DNA from: Asticcacaulis machinosus
GTDB lineage: Bacteria; Pseudomonadota; Alphaproteobacteria; Caulobacterales; Caulobacteraceae
Direction: 5' to 3'
Assembly (NCBI RefSeq): GCF_028550435.1
Contig: NZ_JAQQKV010000001.1
Location: 1,426,001-1,490,000, forward strand
Length of the DNA: 64,000 nt
The first letter of the stretch is position 1. Each line of letters begins with the position of its first letter. Below are positions 7,710 to 16,504 of the stretch, one piece after another. Both the position numbers and the translations under genes were made by a program. The notes beneath the pieces were generated by a model. That model was not told the DNA's origin. It worked only from the letters and a program-made list of their open reading frames with translations, and made no database searches.

Positions 7710-10700
7710 ATGCCAAAAGGTTTGCGTGCGCGTATCGCTCTGTACCCCCTCGTGCTGGCCCTGACCGTGCCGGGGCTGGCCGTATCCGGTCTGGCCGTCT
7801 CGCAATCAGCGGTGCCGACCGCCACGCGCGGCATTACCCCAAATCTTGAAGGACAGGTCGCGACGCCAATGCGCTACCGGCCAGAGGGCGGCGATTTCGT
7901 TATTCGCAATGGCGCGGAATATTTCAACCGTGCGCTTTACGGCGGCCACACGGCGTTTCGGGTCGATGCCGGGGATAAGCCGGAGTTCTCGCTCTATCTG
8001 CCCGGCCGTGGCGGCAATGTGCGGTTGGGCGTGCGCACCACATCGGGCGTGAAGTGGTTCAATGATGCCGCCACCATCGAGACCCGCTACCGCCCCGGTG
8101 AGATGCTCTACACCATCCGCGATCCTCTGCTGGGGCCGAATGGACGGATCGAGCTTGAGGTCGTAGCCTATCACTCTGTTGAAGGTCTATCTGTACGCGC
8201 CTCCGGCCACGCCCTGCCCAAGGGCGCGGAACTGGTGTTCGCGTTTGGCGGCGGCAATGGCGTGCGTGGTAAGCGCGACGGCGACATCGGCACTGAAAAC
8301 GTGCCGATCAGTGAATATTTCCAGTTCAAGCCGGAATATGCCAAAGACACCCGCTACGGCCTGACCAAGCAGGGCTTTACCGCCGATAGCGTCAATACGG
8401 GCCTGACCGGCACAGTGTCCGCCCCCGCCACGATCCGGTTGGCCGATGCGGAAACATGGGCTGATCCGGTAGGGCTGCTGACGTCATCGCCCGACGCCGC
8501 CATCAAGGTCGTGGTCGGCCACCTGAAACTGAGCGACAAGCCCGTCTTCCTGACGGTGCAGGTCACCCGCAAAGGGGCTGCCCCTGAACTGGGCGATTAC
8601 CGCAATGTCACCGCGGGCAACACCGGCACGGCTGCCAATACCGTCACCACCATAGCGCCCTACGCGGCCAAAGACCTCGCCGCCCAGTTTGATCTGACCC
8701 GCCGCCATTTCGAGACCCTGCGCAACCGTGTGCGCACCGAGACACCCGATCCGCACCTTGATGCCGCTATGGGCGCGCTCAATGTCGCCGCCGATGCCCT
8801 GTGGGACGTCAATGACAACGGCGGCGGGATCACTCACGGGGCGATTGCCTGGCGGGCACGGCTTTTGGGCTGGCGCGGGCCTTATGCGCTGGATGCGCTG
8901 GGCTGGCACGACCGGGCGCGGCAAAACCTGAACCTGTGGACGCGCAAACAGAATCTTCAGCCCATCCCCGATCAGGTCGCCCCTGCCGAAGACGCCACCA
9001 ATCTGGCCCGCAATCCGGTCGGCCTGCACACCAATGGCGACCTGTCCAACACCCATTATGATATGAATATCGGCTTTTTCGACGCCATGTTCCGCCACAT
9101 CCTGTGGACCGGCGATCTGGATTACGCCCGTGAGGTCTGGCCCACACTAGAGCGCCATCTGGCGTGGGAGCAGCGCCTGTTCCGCCGTGAATTTGGTCCC
9201 GATAAATTGCCGCTCTATGAAGCCTATGCCGCCATCTGGGCCTCGGACGACATGCAATATAGCGGCGGCGGGGTCGCCTATACCACCGCCTACAACCTCT
9301 ATCACAACCGCATGGCCGCCCGTATCGCGCAGCTTATCGGTAAAGACCCGGCCCCCTATGAGGCCGAAGCCACGCTTATCGCCAGCGCCATGAAAACCCA
9401 CTTGTGGATGGAAGATCGCGGTGCATTCGGAGAATTCAAAGACTATCTGGGCCAGCAGATGCTGCACCCCAGCTATGGCGTCTGGAGCTTTTACCACACC
9501 ATGGATTCCGGTGTGCCCAATGCCTTTGAGGCCGCCCGCATGGCCTATGATGTGGAACGCAGCTTCAAGCCCCTGCCCGTCACCGGCGAAGGGGTGCCCA
9601 ACGACCGCCCCTACCGGATGCTGCCCAGCACCGACTGGATGCCCTATAGCTGGTCGATCAATAATGTGGTCATGGGCGAAAACCTGCACACGGCGCTGGG
9701 ACTATGGCAGGCCGGAAGATCCGACATGGCTTACGAGATCACCCGCGGTGGCATATTGGCCAGCTTCTTCATGGGCATAGCACCCGGAAATGTCGGCAGC
9801 CTGAACTATCTTGATGTCTATCGCCGTGAAAGCCAGCGTGACTTTGCCGATGGCTCCGGCGTCATGTCGCGCACCGTAGTTGAGGGTTTGTTTGGCGTAA
9901 AGCCTGATGCGCTTAGCCGGACGCTTACGCTCACCCCCGGTTTTCCGTCCGAGTGGGATCACGCCCGCCTGACCCACCCGAACCTGACGTTCGGGTTCAA
10001 GCGCGACGGTGAAACCGATATCTGGACGGTCAGTCAGACTGAGACCCGCTTTGATAAGGTCGTGCTTGATCTGCCTGCCCGTCAGGATGGCGTCAACGCC
10101 GTGACCGTCAATGGCCAGCCGGTGCAATGGACGGCTCTCAAAAGCGTTGGTACGCCCAAACTGCGCATCGAAGGCCCGCTGGGCGGGCACGCCGAAATAC
10201 GCATAGTTTGGTCGGGTCAAGCCATTGACGCGACCAAAACCACAACCGTGGCAACCACTGCCCCGTTCAGCGCCAAACGTCAGGGCGCGTTTGAATGGTA
10301 CACGCTGGAGGCTGCGGCGAAGCCCCCTGCAAGCTGTCCGGTCAAGACCCCCGTCTGGGCGAACGGCACCGGCGCGACCGAACCGGTCGATATCACCACG
10401 GCCTTTAATGATAAGGTCACGGCGATCTTTGCGCCGGGCAAGTACCGCTCGCCGCGCTCACCGTTCGTGTCGCTGGCCATGCCGGCGCAGGGCATCGGCG
10501 CGTGGGCCGGTCATGTTAATGCCACGGCCAATATCGATGATGCGGCCTTGCGCGCATCGGGCGGGCAAATAACGCCGATCAAGGGTTTAAATTTCAAAAC
10601 GCCGGCGGGTGACGGCAACAACATCGCTTTTGCGTCCCTGTGGGATAACTACCCTGATGAGGTCAGCGTCAAGCTTACCGGCAAGGCCAAGCGCGCCTAT

Positions 10701-11087
10701 CTGCTGATGGCCGGATCGACCAACCATATGCAAAGCCGCATCACTAATGGCGAGGTTACCGTGACCTATACCGACGGAACCACCACAAAACTTAGCTTGC
10801 GCAACCCCGACAACTGGTGGCCGATCGAGCGCGACTATTTCATCGATGACTACCAGTTCCGCCTGTGCGGCGAAGCGCCCGTGCGCGTCGATCTGAAAAC
10901 CGGTAAGGTCTGGGTGCCGGGGCCGGACAGCAAAGGCCGCAAGGATCGTGAAAAGATCGACGGCGGCGCGGCCAATGTGCTTAGCGTCGATCTTGATCCG
11001 TCCAAAACCCTCAGAAGCCTGAGCGTGAAGGCGGTGGCCAATGAGGTTGTCATCGGCCTGATGGGGGTCAGTCTGGAGCGCCCATAA
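7710..11087 (+). CDS. DUF4450-domain exported protein, probable six-hairpin glycosidase
   Basis: This 1125-residue protein has an N-terminal hydrophobic export signal (about residues 1-35). The early part (FVIRNGAEYFNRALYGGHTAFRV, then FSLYLPGRGG and RLGVRTT) is characteristic of DUF4450, a family often found in polysaccharide-utilisation loci. The middle, about residues 340-740, looks like an (alpha/alpha)6 barrel: WDVNDNGGGITHGAIAWR, LGWRGPYALDALGW, TNGDLSNTHYDMN and the late WSINNVVMGENLHTALGLW. A beta-rich C-terminal third has alternating strands and could bind carbohydrate. No biochemical function is established to my knowledge. Position beside PL10 lyases suggests action on a pectin fragment. 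It converges on the PL10 gene, and the two stop codons abut at 11087/11088. Confidence 0.7.
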   Translation: MPKGLRARIALYPLVLALTVPGLAVSGLAVSQSAVPTATRGITPNLEGQVATPMRYRPEGGDFVIRNGAEYFNRALYGGHTAFRVDAGDKPEFSLYLPGRGGNVRLGVRTTSGVKWFNDAATIETRYRPGEMLYTIRDPLLGPNGRIELEVVAYHSVEGLSVRASGHALPKGAELVFAFGGGNGVRGKRDGDIGTENVPISEYFQFKPEYAKDTRYGLTKQGFTADSVNTGLTGTVSAPATIRLADAETWADPVGLLTSSPDAAIKVVVGHLKLSDKPVFLTVQVTRKGAAPELGDYRNVTAGNTGTAANTVTTIAPYAAKDLAAQFDLTRRHFETLRNRVRTETPDPHLDAAMGALNVAADALWDVNDNGGGITHGAIAWRARLLGWRGPYALDALGWHDRARQNLNLWTRKQNLQPIPDQVAPAEDATNLARNPVGLHTNGDLSNTHYDMNIGFFDAMFRHILWTGDLDYAREVWPTLERHLAWEQRLFRREFGPDKLPLYEAYAAIWASDDMQYSGGGVAYTTAYNLYHNRMAARIAQLIGKDPAPYEAEATLIASAMKTHLWMEDRGAFGEFKDYLGQQMLHPSYGVWSFYHTMDSGVPNAFEAARMAYDVERSFKPLPVTGEGVPNDRPYRMLPSTDWMPYSWSINNVVMGENLHTALGLWQAGRSDMAYEITRGGILASFFMGIAPGNVGSLNYLDVYRRESQRDFADGSGVMSRTVVEGLFGVKPDALSRTLTLTPGFPSEWDHARLTHPNLTFGFKRDGETDIWTVSQTETRFDKVVLDLPARQDGVNAVTVNGQPVQWTALKSVGTPKLRIEGPLGGHAEIRIVWSGQAIDATKTTTVATTAPFSAKRQGAFEWYTLEAAAKPPASCPVKTPVWANGTGATEPVDITTAFNDKVTAIFAPGKYRSPRSPFVSLAMPAQGIGAWAGHVNATANIDDAALRASGGQITPIKGLNFKTPAGDGNNIAFASLWDNYPDEVSVKLTGKAKRAYLLMAGSTNHMQSRITNGEVTVTYTDGTTTKLSLRNPDNWWPIERDYFIDDYQFRLCGEAPVRVDLKTGKVWVPGPDSKGRKDREKIDGGAANVLSVDLDPSKTLRSLSVKAVANEVVIGLMGVSLERP

Positions 11088-12377
11088 TCAGGGGTGCTTC
11101 AAACGCCACTGATCAAAGGCGTTAAGGGCGCGCTGAGGGTTACGGCTGAACCAGGCGTAGCCCTTACGCCCGCCCAGTTCGACATCGGCCACGGAATCAT
11201 AGATCGCCTTTGAGCGCGCCCCAAAGATCGGTTGCAGGGTCTTGAGGTCAAGATAGCGCCCCCAGATCGGCAGGGCGTCCGGTTTATCGATCAACCGGCG
11301 GGCGTCAATCGCCTCGACATAGGTAAAGTCCTTGCCTTCGATGGCCAGAGATTTAAGCGCGGCGACACCTGACCTGATCGCCGCCTTCATCTGCGGCGTC
11401 GGGTCGGGATAGGTCATCAGATAAATCAGCAATGCCCCGCTGTCGGTTGAGCTGAGCGACGGCATCTCAAAATTACGGGCCGAACAGGGCGTTAGGGTCA
11501 GGGCATCATACTGCGGCGCCCACAGCATCGGCTTACCATCGACCTTGACCTGAAGCGCCATAAATACTGCAATCGCCGCCCGCTCGGCCGCCAGCAGACG
11601 CACGCGCAGATCGGCGGGCACAAAGGCATAATCCCCCTGCCCGCGACCGGCTTCCCCGATCAGAGCTGTAACCGAAATCATGGCATTGTCATTGAGCGTC
11701 AGGGCATCATGATAGCCGCCTTCCAGCGGCCAGACCTGCGGCCAGCCACCGTTCGGGAACTGGGCATTAAGGAAATAGGTAAGTCCCTTGATCGCGCTGG
11801 CCTTAGCCGCCGCATCGCCGGTTGAGCCAATCACGCGGGCCAGAAACCGGATTTCGTGGATGGTTGCGCCATTATCGGTGGTGCCGACATAGTGCCATTT
11901 GGGATCGGTCGGGATATCGAAATCGCCCACCGGCCGTTTCGGTTCTTCGCCGATGACATAGGCCTGACCGCGGGCGCGGGGCGGGGCGTTGCGCGGCTGG
12001 TTCTTGCCCCAGCCACCGGCGGGCGTCTGAAAGCTTAAGATATTGGCGGTGATGAGTTTAGCCTCATCCGTGCCGTACCATTCGGTGGGCTTATCCAGCG
12101 GCATGGTGTTTTGCCCGTTACCATCGTCCGGATCAGCGGGAATTTCCTTTAAGCCTGTGCGCTCGGCCCGAAGGGCGGCCTTATCGGCGGCCATTTGCGC
12201 TTCTGAGCGCTGAAAATAGGTTTTCCACGCGGCGCGCTCCTGAGCCGGAAGGGCCTGAATGCGCGCCGCACTCAACGGCGGAAACGGAACGTTTTCACCA
12301 ATTTGCGCCGCCCTTGCGGCCATCGGCAGAGTCAGAGGCATAATGGCCAGGCCCGACAAAAGCGTGCGACGATCCAT
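11088..12377 (-). CDS. Pectate lyase, PL10 family (copy A)
   Basis: This 429-residue protein has a signal peptide (about residues 1-24, ending AARAAQ). PL10 enzymes cut de-esterified polygalacturonate by calcium-assisted beta-elimination. Family hallmarks are ILSFQTPAGGWGKNQP, YVGTTDNGATIHEIRFLARV, FPNGGWPQVWPLEGGYHDALTLNDNAM and the late ARNFEMPSLSSTDSG. The C-terminus (GGRKGYAWFSRNPQRALNAF) matches the other two PL10 copies in the window at 15179 and 32921, so the core is full length with no extra carbohydrate-binding module. It is transcribed towards the DUF4450 gene and preceded by an 89-nt gap after the upstream hydrolase gene, so the two may be co-transcribed. Confidence 0.9.
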   Translation of the reverse strand: MDRRTLLSGLAIMPLTLPMAARAAQIGENVPFPPLSAARIQALPAQERAAWKTYFQRSEAQMAADKAALRAERTGLKEIPADPDDGNGQNTMPLDKPTEWYGTDEAKLITANILSFQTPAGGWGKNQPRNAPPRARGQAYVIGEEPKRPVGDFDIPTDPKWHYVGTTDNGATIHEIRFLARVIGSTGDAAAKASAIKGLTYFLNAQFPNGGWPQVWPLEGGYHDALTLNDNAMISVTALIGEAGRGQGDYAFVPADLRVRLLAAERAAIAVFMALQVKVDGKPMLWAPQYDALTLTPCSARNFEMPSLSSTDSGALLIYLMTYPDPTPQMKAAIRSGVAALKSLAIEGKDFTYVEAIDARRLIDKPDALPIWGRYLDLKTLQPIFGARSKAIYDSVADVELGGRKGYAWFSRNPQRALNAFDQWRLKHP

Positions 12378-12466
12378 AAGCGTTTCCTTTTTATGCTTTT
12401 AATTCAGGGACTAAAGCCGTCATTGCGACGGCGACTAAGGTGACGGAGCCACCGCCCGGCGAGGGA

Positions 12467-14749
12467 CTATAAAGACGGCAGCAGGCCTTCGGCCTTGACC
12501 TTCCAGCCGGTTTTCGGAAAGCCCGGCGCGTGTCCGCTCTCCCCGTCCCAGCCACCGGCCATCAGCGCAATCGCCAATAAAAGCCCGCCATTTGATGGAA
12601 AGTAAGTTTCCGCCGCCCGCTGATAGCCCGGCCCGTCCGGCCCGGCATGTTTGGCCCCTGCCCCTGTTGCCGTCGGCACAAAGGCCTCGGCATGGGCATC
12701 CAGATGAACACGCGGCGTCATGCCGCTTTGGCCAAACTGGTTGTTCTTGGCCGGGAAAAACAGCCAGTCCAGCGCCTCATTTGGCGCTTTCAGACGCGCG
12801 GCGGTCATGGCCATCATCGGATAGTCCCACCCCCAGGTCTGTCGCAGATCCCAGTCGCGTTTCATCCGGTCGAGCGTGTTGCGCATAACTGCCTTATTGA
12901 CATCCCGACCCGGCAGCCAGCCGAGCGGCATCAGGAACGACATATGGTCGCGGTTCTGGCAGGTCTCGGCAATCGCATTGCTCTTGCACGTCCCCGCCGC
13001 CTTATCCCAGAAACCCGGCTCTGACGCGACCGGCAGATATAGCCCGTCTTTTTGCGGGATATCCGGCCATTTGGCGAGGATACCGTCCCAATCCGCGCGG
13101 CGGCCCTTACCCGACCGTTCCCGCCACGTCTGCGCCGTCTCGATGCCCCAGCGGTAATAAGCCACTTCAAAGGCCGGATCAAAGGTGGTCAGCGGATCGA
13201 AATTTTCCTGCACCGGAATGATCGGCGGGCCGAGGCGGTAGCGCCCGCTGGCCTCATCCAGATAGGCAAACGATGCCAAAAGTTCCGCGCTCTGTTCAAC
13301 CAGTTCGCCGTAAGCCTTAAGCACCCGCTGCCCTCCGCCCGCACGGTAGATCAGTTCTGACATATAGATCGGGTGCGGCTGCTGCCACATAATAAAGGGC
13401 GAGACTTTTGAAGGGCTGTCGGCACCATCAGGGCCGATCATCTTGGGCCACCATGCGCCTTTCAGACCCTGCTCTTTGGCCCGCGCCTGAGCCTTGGGCA
13501 AGAAATTGACATACCAGCCGAGGCTTTTTTCCAGCAACTGCGGGCGGCCCCACAGGGCAAAATGCGCCGCGTGCCACGGGTGCATCTCAAGGTGCGACTT
13601 GCCGTTCCAGCTATTGGAAAACAGCCCCTCCTCCTGCGGCGGGAAGGTGCCCGACGCGTTCACCGCCATCAGATATTGCGACAGAATAATCCGGCGTTCC
13701 AGTTCCGGCGCGCGCGGATCGGTCGAGCCCGCAAACTCGACCATGCCACCGTTTGACCAGTAATCGGCCCAGTGGTGTTCGGTGGCGGCTTTGGCCACAG
13801 CAGCGGTCGGTAAGAGTGCCCCGACCGTGGACGAAAACTGCGCCATAACGGTAAGCGTCGCGGCCCTGGTGCCCACCCGGTATTCATGCGGCGCGGTCTT
13901 TGTGATCTTGCCATCCATCGCTGTGCCGATGGCGGCATGATAGATCGTGTCGTCAATCTGACGCTTCAGGCGAAGTTCGCCCGCTGTGCGCGACACTTCG
14001 GTCGTGGTGTGGCCATCCGTATTCGTCCAATCCGACGGATCGGGGTTGAGCGATTTCGATACGCCGGGGAACCTGACCGCGACGCCCAACCGGCCCTGCG
14101 CCACCAGCGCAGAGGTGACCTCCACCATCACCGTGTCCTGGTCAGGCAAAACGCGGGTGATGACCGTGACCTTTTCACCATCATATATAAAGTAACTGGT
14201 CAGGGTGCCGGTCCACAGATCCAGCGTCTGATGGGTGGCTGTTATATCCGCGAACTTTGCCGGTGTGCCATCCTTAGCGCGCAGGTCAAGCGCCACCCGC
14301 CCCAGCGAAAAGCGGTGTGGATTTTCGCGCACATAGGCAATCGCTGGATTCTTCGTCGCTTCGGTCCAGTCCTTGATATAGCCATAGCGGCGGGCCTTCC
14401 CGCGCACCTCGATCGGGATCTGCGTATCAGCGACGGTGTAGCCATTTGGATTGGGAAAGCTGTGCCAGGCCCATTGCGCTTCGGTCAGCAAGGGCGCGAT
14501 CTTAGAATAGGGTTCGGTAAAGGTCTGAAGGCCGGTGATGTCGGCGGTAAAGCCAAGATTGCCATTGCCCAGCATCAGCGGCGCGTGCGGATCAACCGCC
14601 GTCAGCACCGGATTGTGTCTTGCAACCAGCGCCTTACGGTCGATCGGGGCGGCGGGCTGAGCCGAAGCGGCCGGCAGAGCGGCTGTACTGGCCGCAACCG
14701 CAGCGGCTGACATCAGCAGACGACGGCGTGATAAAGACAAAGATGGCAT
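12467..14749 (-). CDS. Putative exported (alpha/alpha)6 glycoside hydrolase
   Basis: This 760-residue protein has a Tat-type signal (SRRRLLMSAAAVAAS, about residues 7-30). The N-terminal half is a beta-rich domain with PLMLGNGNLGFTADITGLQTF, similar in style to the N-domain of GH65/GH95-type enzymes. The C-terminal half looks like an alpha-helical toroid: LSQYLMAVNASGTFPPQEEGLFSNSWNGKSHLEMHPWHAAHFALWGR, then WGWDYPMMAMTAARL. Acidic residues in QEEGLF and HLEMHPWH are possible catalytic or binding groups, but I cannot assign them. The pattern matches clan GH-L-like proteins; the CAZy family is uncertain. Location beside a PL10 lyase suggests a role in trimming pectin oligosaccharides. Confidence 0.6.
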   Translation of the reverse strand: MPSLSLSRRRLLMSAAAVAASTAALPAASAQPAAPIDRKALVARHNPVLTAVDPHAPLMLGNGNLGFTADITGLQTFTEPYSKIAPLLTEAQWAWHSFPNPNGYTVADTQIPIEVRGKARRYGYIKDWTEATKNPAIAYVRENPHRFSLGRVALDLRAKDGTPAKFADITATHQTLDLWTGTLTSYFIYDGEKVTVITRVLPDQDTVMVEVTSALVAQGRLGVAVRFPGVSKSLNPDPSDWTNTDGHTTTEVSRTAGELRLKRQIDDTIYHAAIGTAMDGKITKTAPHEYRVGTRAATLTVMAQFSSTVGALLPTAAVAKAATEHHWADYWSNGGMVEFAGSTDPRAPELERRIILSQYLMAVNASGTFPPQEEGLFSNSWNGKSHLEMHPWHAAHFALWGRPQLLEKSLGWYVNFLPKAQARAKEQGLKGAWWPKMIGPDGADSPSKVSPFIMWQQPHPIYMSELIYRAGGGQRVLKAYGELVEQSAELLASFAYLDEASGRYRLGPPIIPVQENFDPLTTFDPAFEVAYYRWGIETAQTWRERSGKGRRADWDGILAKWPDIPQKDGLYLPVASEPGFWDKAAGTCKSNAIAETCQNRDHMSFLMPLGWLPGRDVNKAVMRNTLDRMKRDWDLRQTWGWDYPMMAMTAARLKAPNEALDWLFFPAKNNQFGQSGMTPRVHLDAHAEAFVPTATGAGAKHAGPDGPGYQRAAETYFPSNGGLLLAIALMAGGWDGESGHAPGFPKTGWKVKAEGLLPSL

Positions 14750-15023
14750 GAGATTTACCTGAGCGTTCCGGAAGGGTTTTCTGGGATATTATACTGATGG
14801 CGCGCCACTATCGTCATGACAGCGATGTCAAAACCATCGTTCCCTTATTTGTATTATCATTCCATAATTTGAAATGCAGTCACAAATATTGCAGTGCATC
14901 ACATTACGAAACTGAAATACCCCATCATCTTTAGCCCCAAACCCAGCTTCTGACAATCACAAAGGGGCAATGCGAATAGACGCCAATTGTCAAAAACAGC
15001 CATAAACAATCATGACTGAGACC

Positions 15024-15044
15024 TGAAAAACACAGCAATTTTCA
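15024..15044. promoter_or_regulatory. Dyad TGAAAA-N9-TTTTCA, possible KdgR-type operator
   Basis: Six-base inverted half-sites flank a 9-nt spacer. Gamma-proteobacterial KdgR (IclR family) boxes have TGAAA and TTTCA half-sites with a shorter spacer, so the resemblance is only partial. An IclR gene lies in the same locus at 27283-28086. Confidence 0.35.
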
Positions 15045-15103
15045 AATAAAGCAACAAATTTGTAGCATAAATTCACCCATGAAAACATTTTTGAAAAATA
15101 TGT

Positions 15104-15121
15104 CGAAAATGAGCATTTTCG
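15104..15121. promoter_or_regulatory. Perfect palindrome CGAAAATG-AG-CATTTTCG, likely operator
   Basis: A perfect 8+8 dyad with a 2-nt spacer lies 58 nt before the PL10 start codon. Its GAAAA/TTTTC core matches the dyad at 15024-15044. An imperfect third dyad lies just before it at about 15085-15103. The location suits a repressor site over the promoter of the operon. Confidence 0.5.
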
Positions 15122-15178
15122 TTTACAGCCCTTAATACATGCAGTATCTATTTTAAAAAACGCGTTCAAAAAAAAGGG

Positions 15179-16504
15179 ATGGAGATGTCGTCAGCCAAAC
15201 TGGCCGGATTGATGTCCGCTGTAAGTATAGTGATGGCCTCACCGGCCGTGATAGTTATGGCCTTGCCGGCCACGGCGGCGGTGATCGGCGTCAACACACC
15301 GGCGACTGAAGTCAGTCTTGCGCGCCTGAGCGAACTGCCGGCATCACAACGGACTGAGTGGACAGACTATATCAATCGCTCAGAGCAACAAATGGCCTTT
15401 GACCGCGCCACTTTAGCTGCGGAATTGCAGTCGGGCGAAGCGTCTCCGCCGCCCCCTACTGCCGGCAGCGGCAAGATGGTGCTGGGTAAGGACGCGGCGT
15501 GGTATGCGACGCCTGAGGCCCGTGCTATCGCCGATACGATCATAAGCTTTCAGACCCCGTCCGGCGGCTGGAGCAAGAATCAGGATCGCACCAAACCACC
15601 GCGCCTGAAAGGCCAGCGTTACTCAAATAATGCCGAGACCATGACAGTCGGCACCGGTAGCTTTGATGAGCCCCGCGACCGCTTCTGGACCTTTGTCGGC
15701 TCACTCGATAACGACGCCACCACCACCGAAATGCGCTTTTTAGGCCGTGTGCAGGCGCAGTTGCCGGGCGCTGAGGGCGATGTTTATCGTACCAGCATCA
15801 TCAAGGGCATCAAATACCTTTTGATGGCGCAGTATCCCAATGGCGGCTGGCCGCAGAACTATCCGCTGGAAGGCGGGTTTCATGACGGCATCACCTTTAA
15901 TGACAATGCGGTGGCCAAGGCGGCAGATATCCTTGAGGATGTGGCCGAAGGCCATGCCGATTTCGCCTTCGTGCCCGCCGACCTGCGCCAGACAGCCGGA
16001 GCCGCCAGCGCACGATCCATCAAAGTTATTCTGGATTCGCAAGTGGTGGTGAACGGCAAAAAGACCGTCTGGCCGCAGCAGGTCGATGCCCTGACCTTAA
16101 AGCCCATCTCAGCCCGCAACTATGAGCCGCGCTCATTGGCCAGCGCCGAAAGCAGCGATGTCCTGCTGTTTCTGATGCGCCAGCCCAACCCCTCGCCCGA
16201 ACTTAAAGCCGCCATTCATACCGGCGTTCAGTGGCTGAAGGATCATGCGATTTATGATGTCGCCTTTACCTCGGTCAGCCCCGAAGAGGGCCGCAAGCTG
16301 ATCGCAAAGCCCGGCACAGGCCCTATCTGGTCGCGCAATTACGACATTAAAACCGGTAAGCCGATCTTTGGCGACTGGAGCAAGTTCATCCATAACGATG
16401 TCAATGAAATCTCCAAGGGCCGCCGCAACGGCTATTCCTGGTACGGCAACAGCCCGCAAAAGGCCATTGACGCCTATCCGGCATGGAAGGCGCAGAACCC
16501 GTAA
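15179..16504 (+). CDS. Pectate lyase, PL10 family (copy B)
   Basis: This 441-residue exported PL10 enzyme has a long hydrophobic signal (about residues 8-36). Family motifs are ISFQTPSGGWSKNQDR, FVGSLDNDATTTEMRFLGRV, YPNGGWPQNYPLEGGFHDGITFNDNAV and ISARNYEPRSLASAESS. Compared with copies A and C, TTDNGAT has become SLDNDATT and GWGKNQP has become GWSKNQDR, so its substrate-binding cleft may differ. ATG at 15185 is an equally possible start, because neither has a well-spaced ribosome-binding site. This is the first gene of the plus-strand pectin unit; its stop overlaps the start of the GH28 gene (TAATG), indicating translational coupling. Confidence 0.9.
   Translation: MEMSSAKLAGLMSAVSIVMASPAVIVMALPATAAVIGVNTPATEVSLARLSELPASQRTEWTDYINRSEQQMAFDRATLAAELQSGEASPPPPTAGSGKMVLGKDAAWYATPEARAIADTIISFQTPSGGWSKNQDRTKPPRLKGQRYSNNAETMTVGTGSFDEPRDRFWTFVGSLDNDATTTEMRFLGRVQAQLPGAEGDVYRTSIIKGIKYLLMAQYPNGGWPQNYPLEGGFHDGITFNDNAVAKAADILEDVAEGHADFAFVPADLRQTAGAASARSIKVILDSQVVVNGKKTVWPQQVDALTLKPISARNYEPRSLASAESSDVLLFLMRQPNPSPELKAAIHTGVQWLKDHAIYDVAFTSVSPEEGRKLIAKPGTGPIWSRNYDIKTGKPIFGDWSKFIHNDVNEISKGRRNGYSWYGNSPQKAIDAYPAWKAQNP

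Larger units (their letters stand above)
14750..15178. promoter_or_regulatory. Divergent AT-rich promoter region of the pectin operon
   Basis: These 429 bp without a gene separate a minus-strand hydrolase gene from the plus-strand PL10-GH28-receptor unit. The region is strikingly AT-rich against the 60% GC background. Two dyad symmetries, listed separately, lie in the 160 bp before the PL10 start. No conserved ORF is visible. Confidence 0.6.

Noticed and set aside
12378-12466. Hairpin GCCGTC/GACGGC (12416-12432) as a terminator of the hydrolase gene
   Set aside because: The stem is only 6 bp with a weak T-run, so co-transcription into the PL10 gene is equally likely.
13886-14710. 274-codon open frame antisense to the six-hairpin hydrolase
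   Set aside because: Arg/His-rich, domain-free translation opposite a well-formed gene with a Tat signal.
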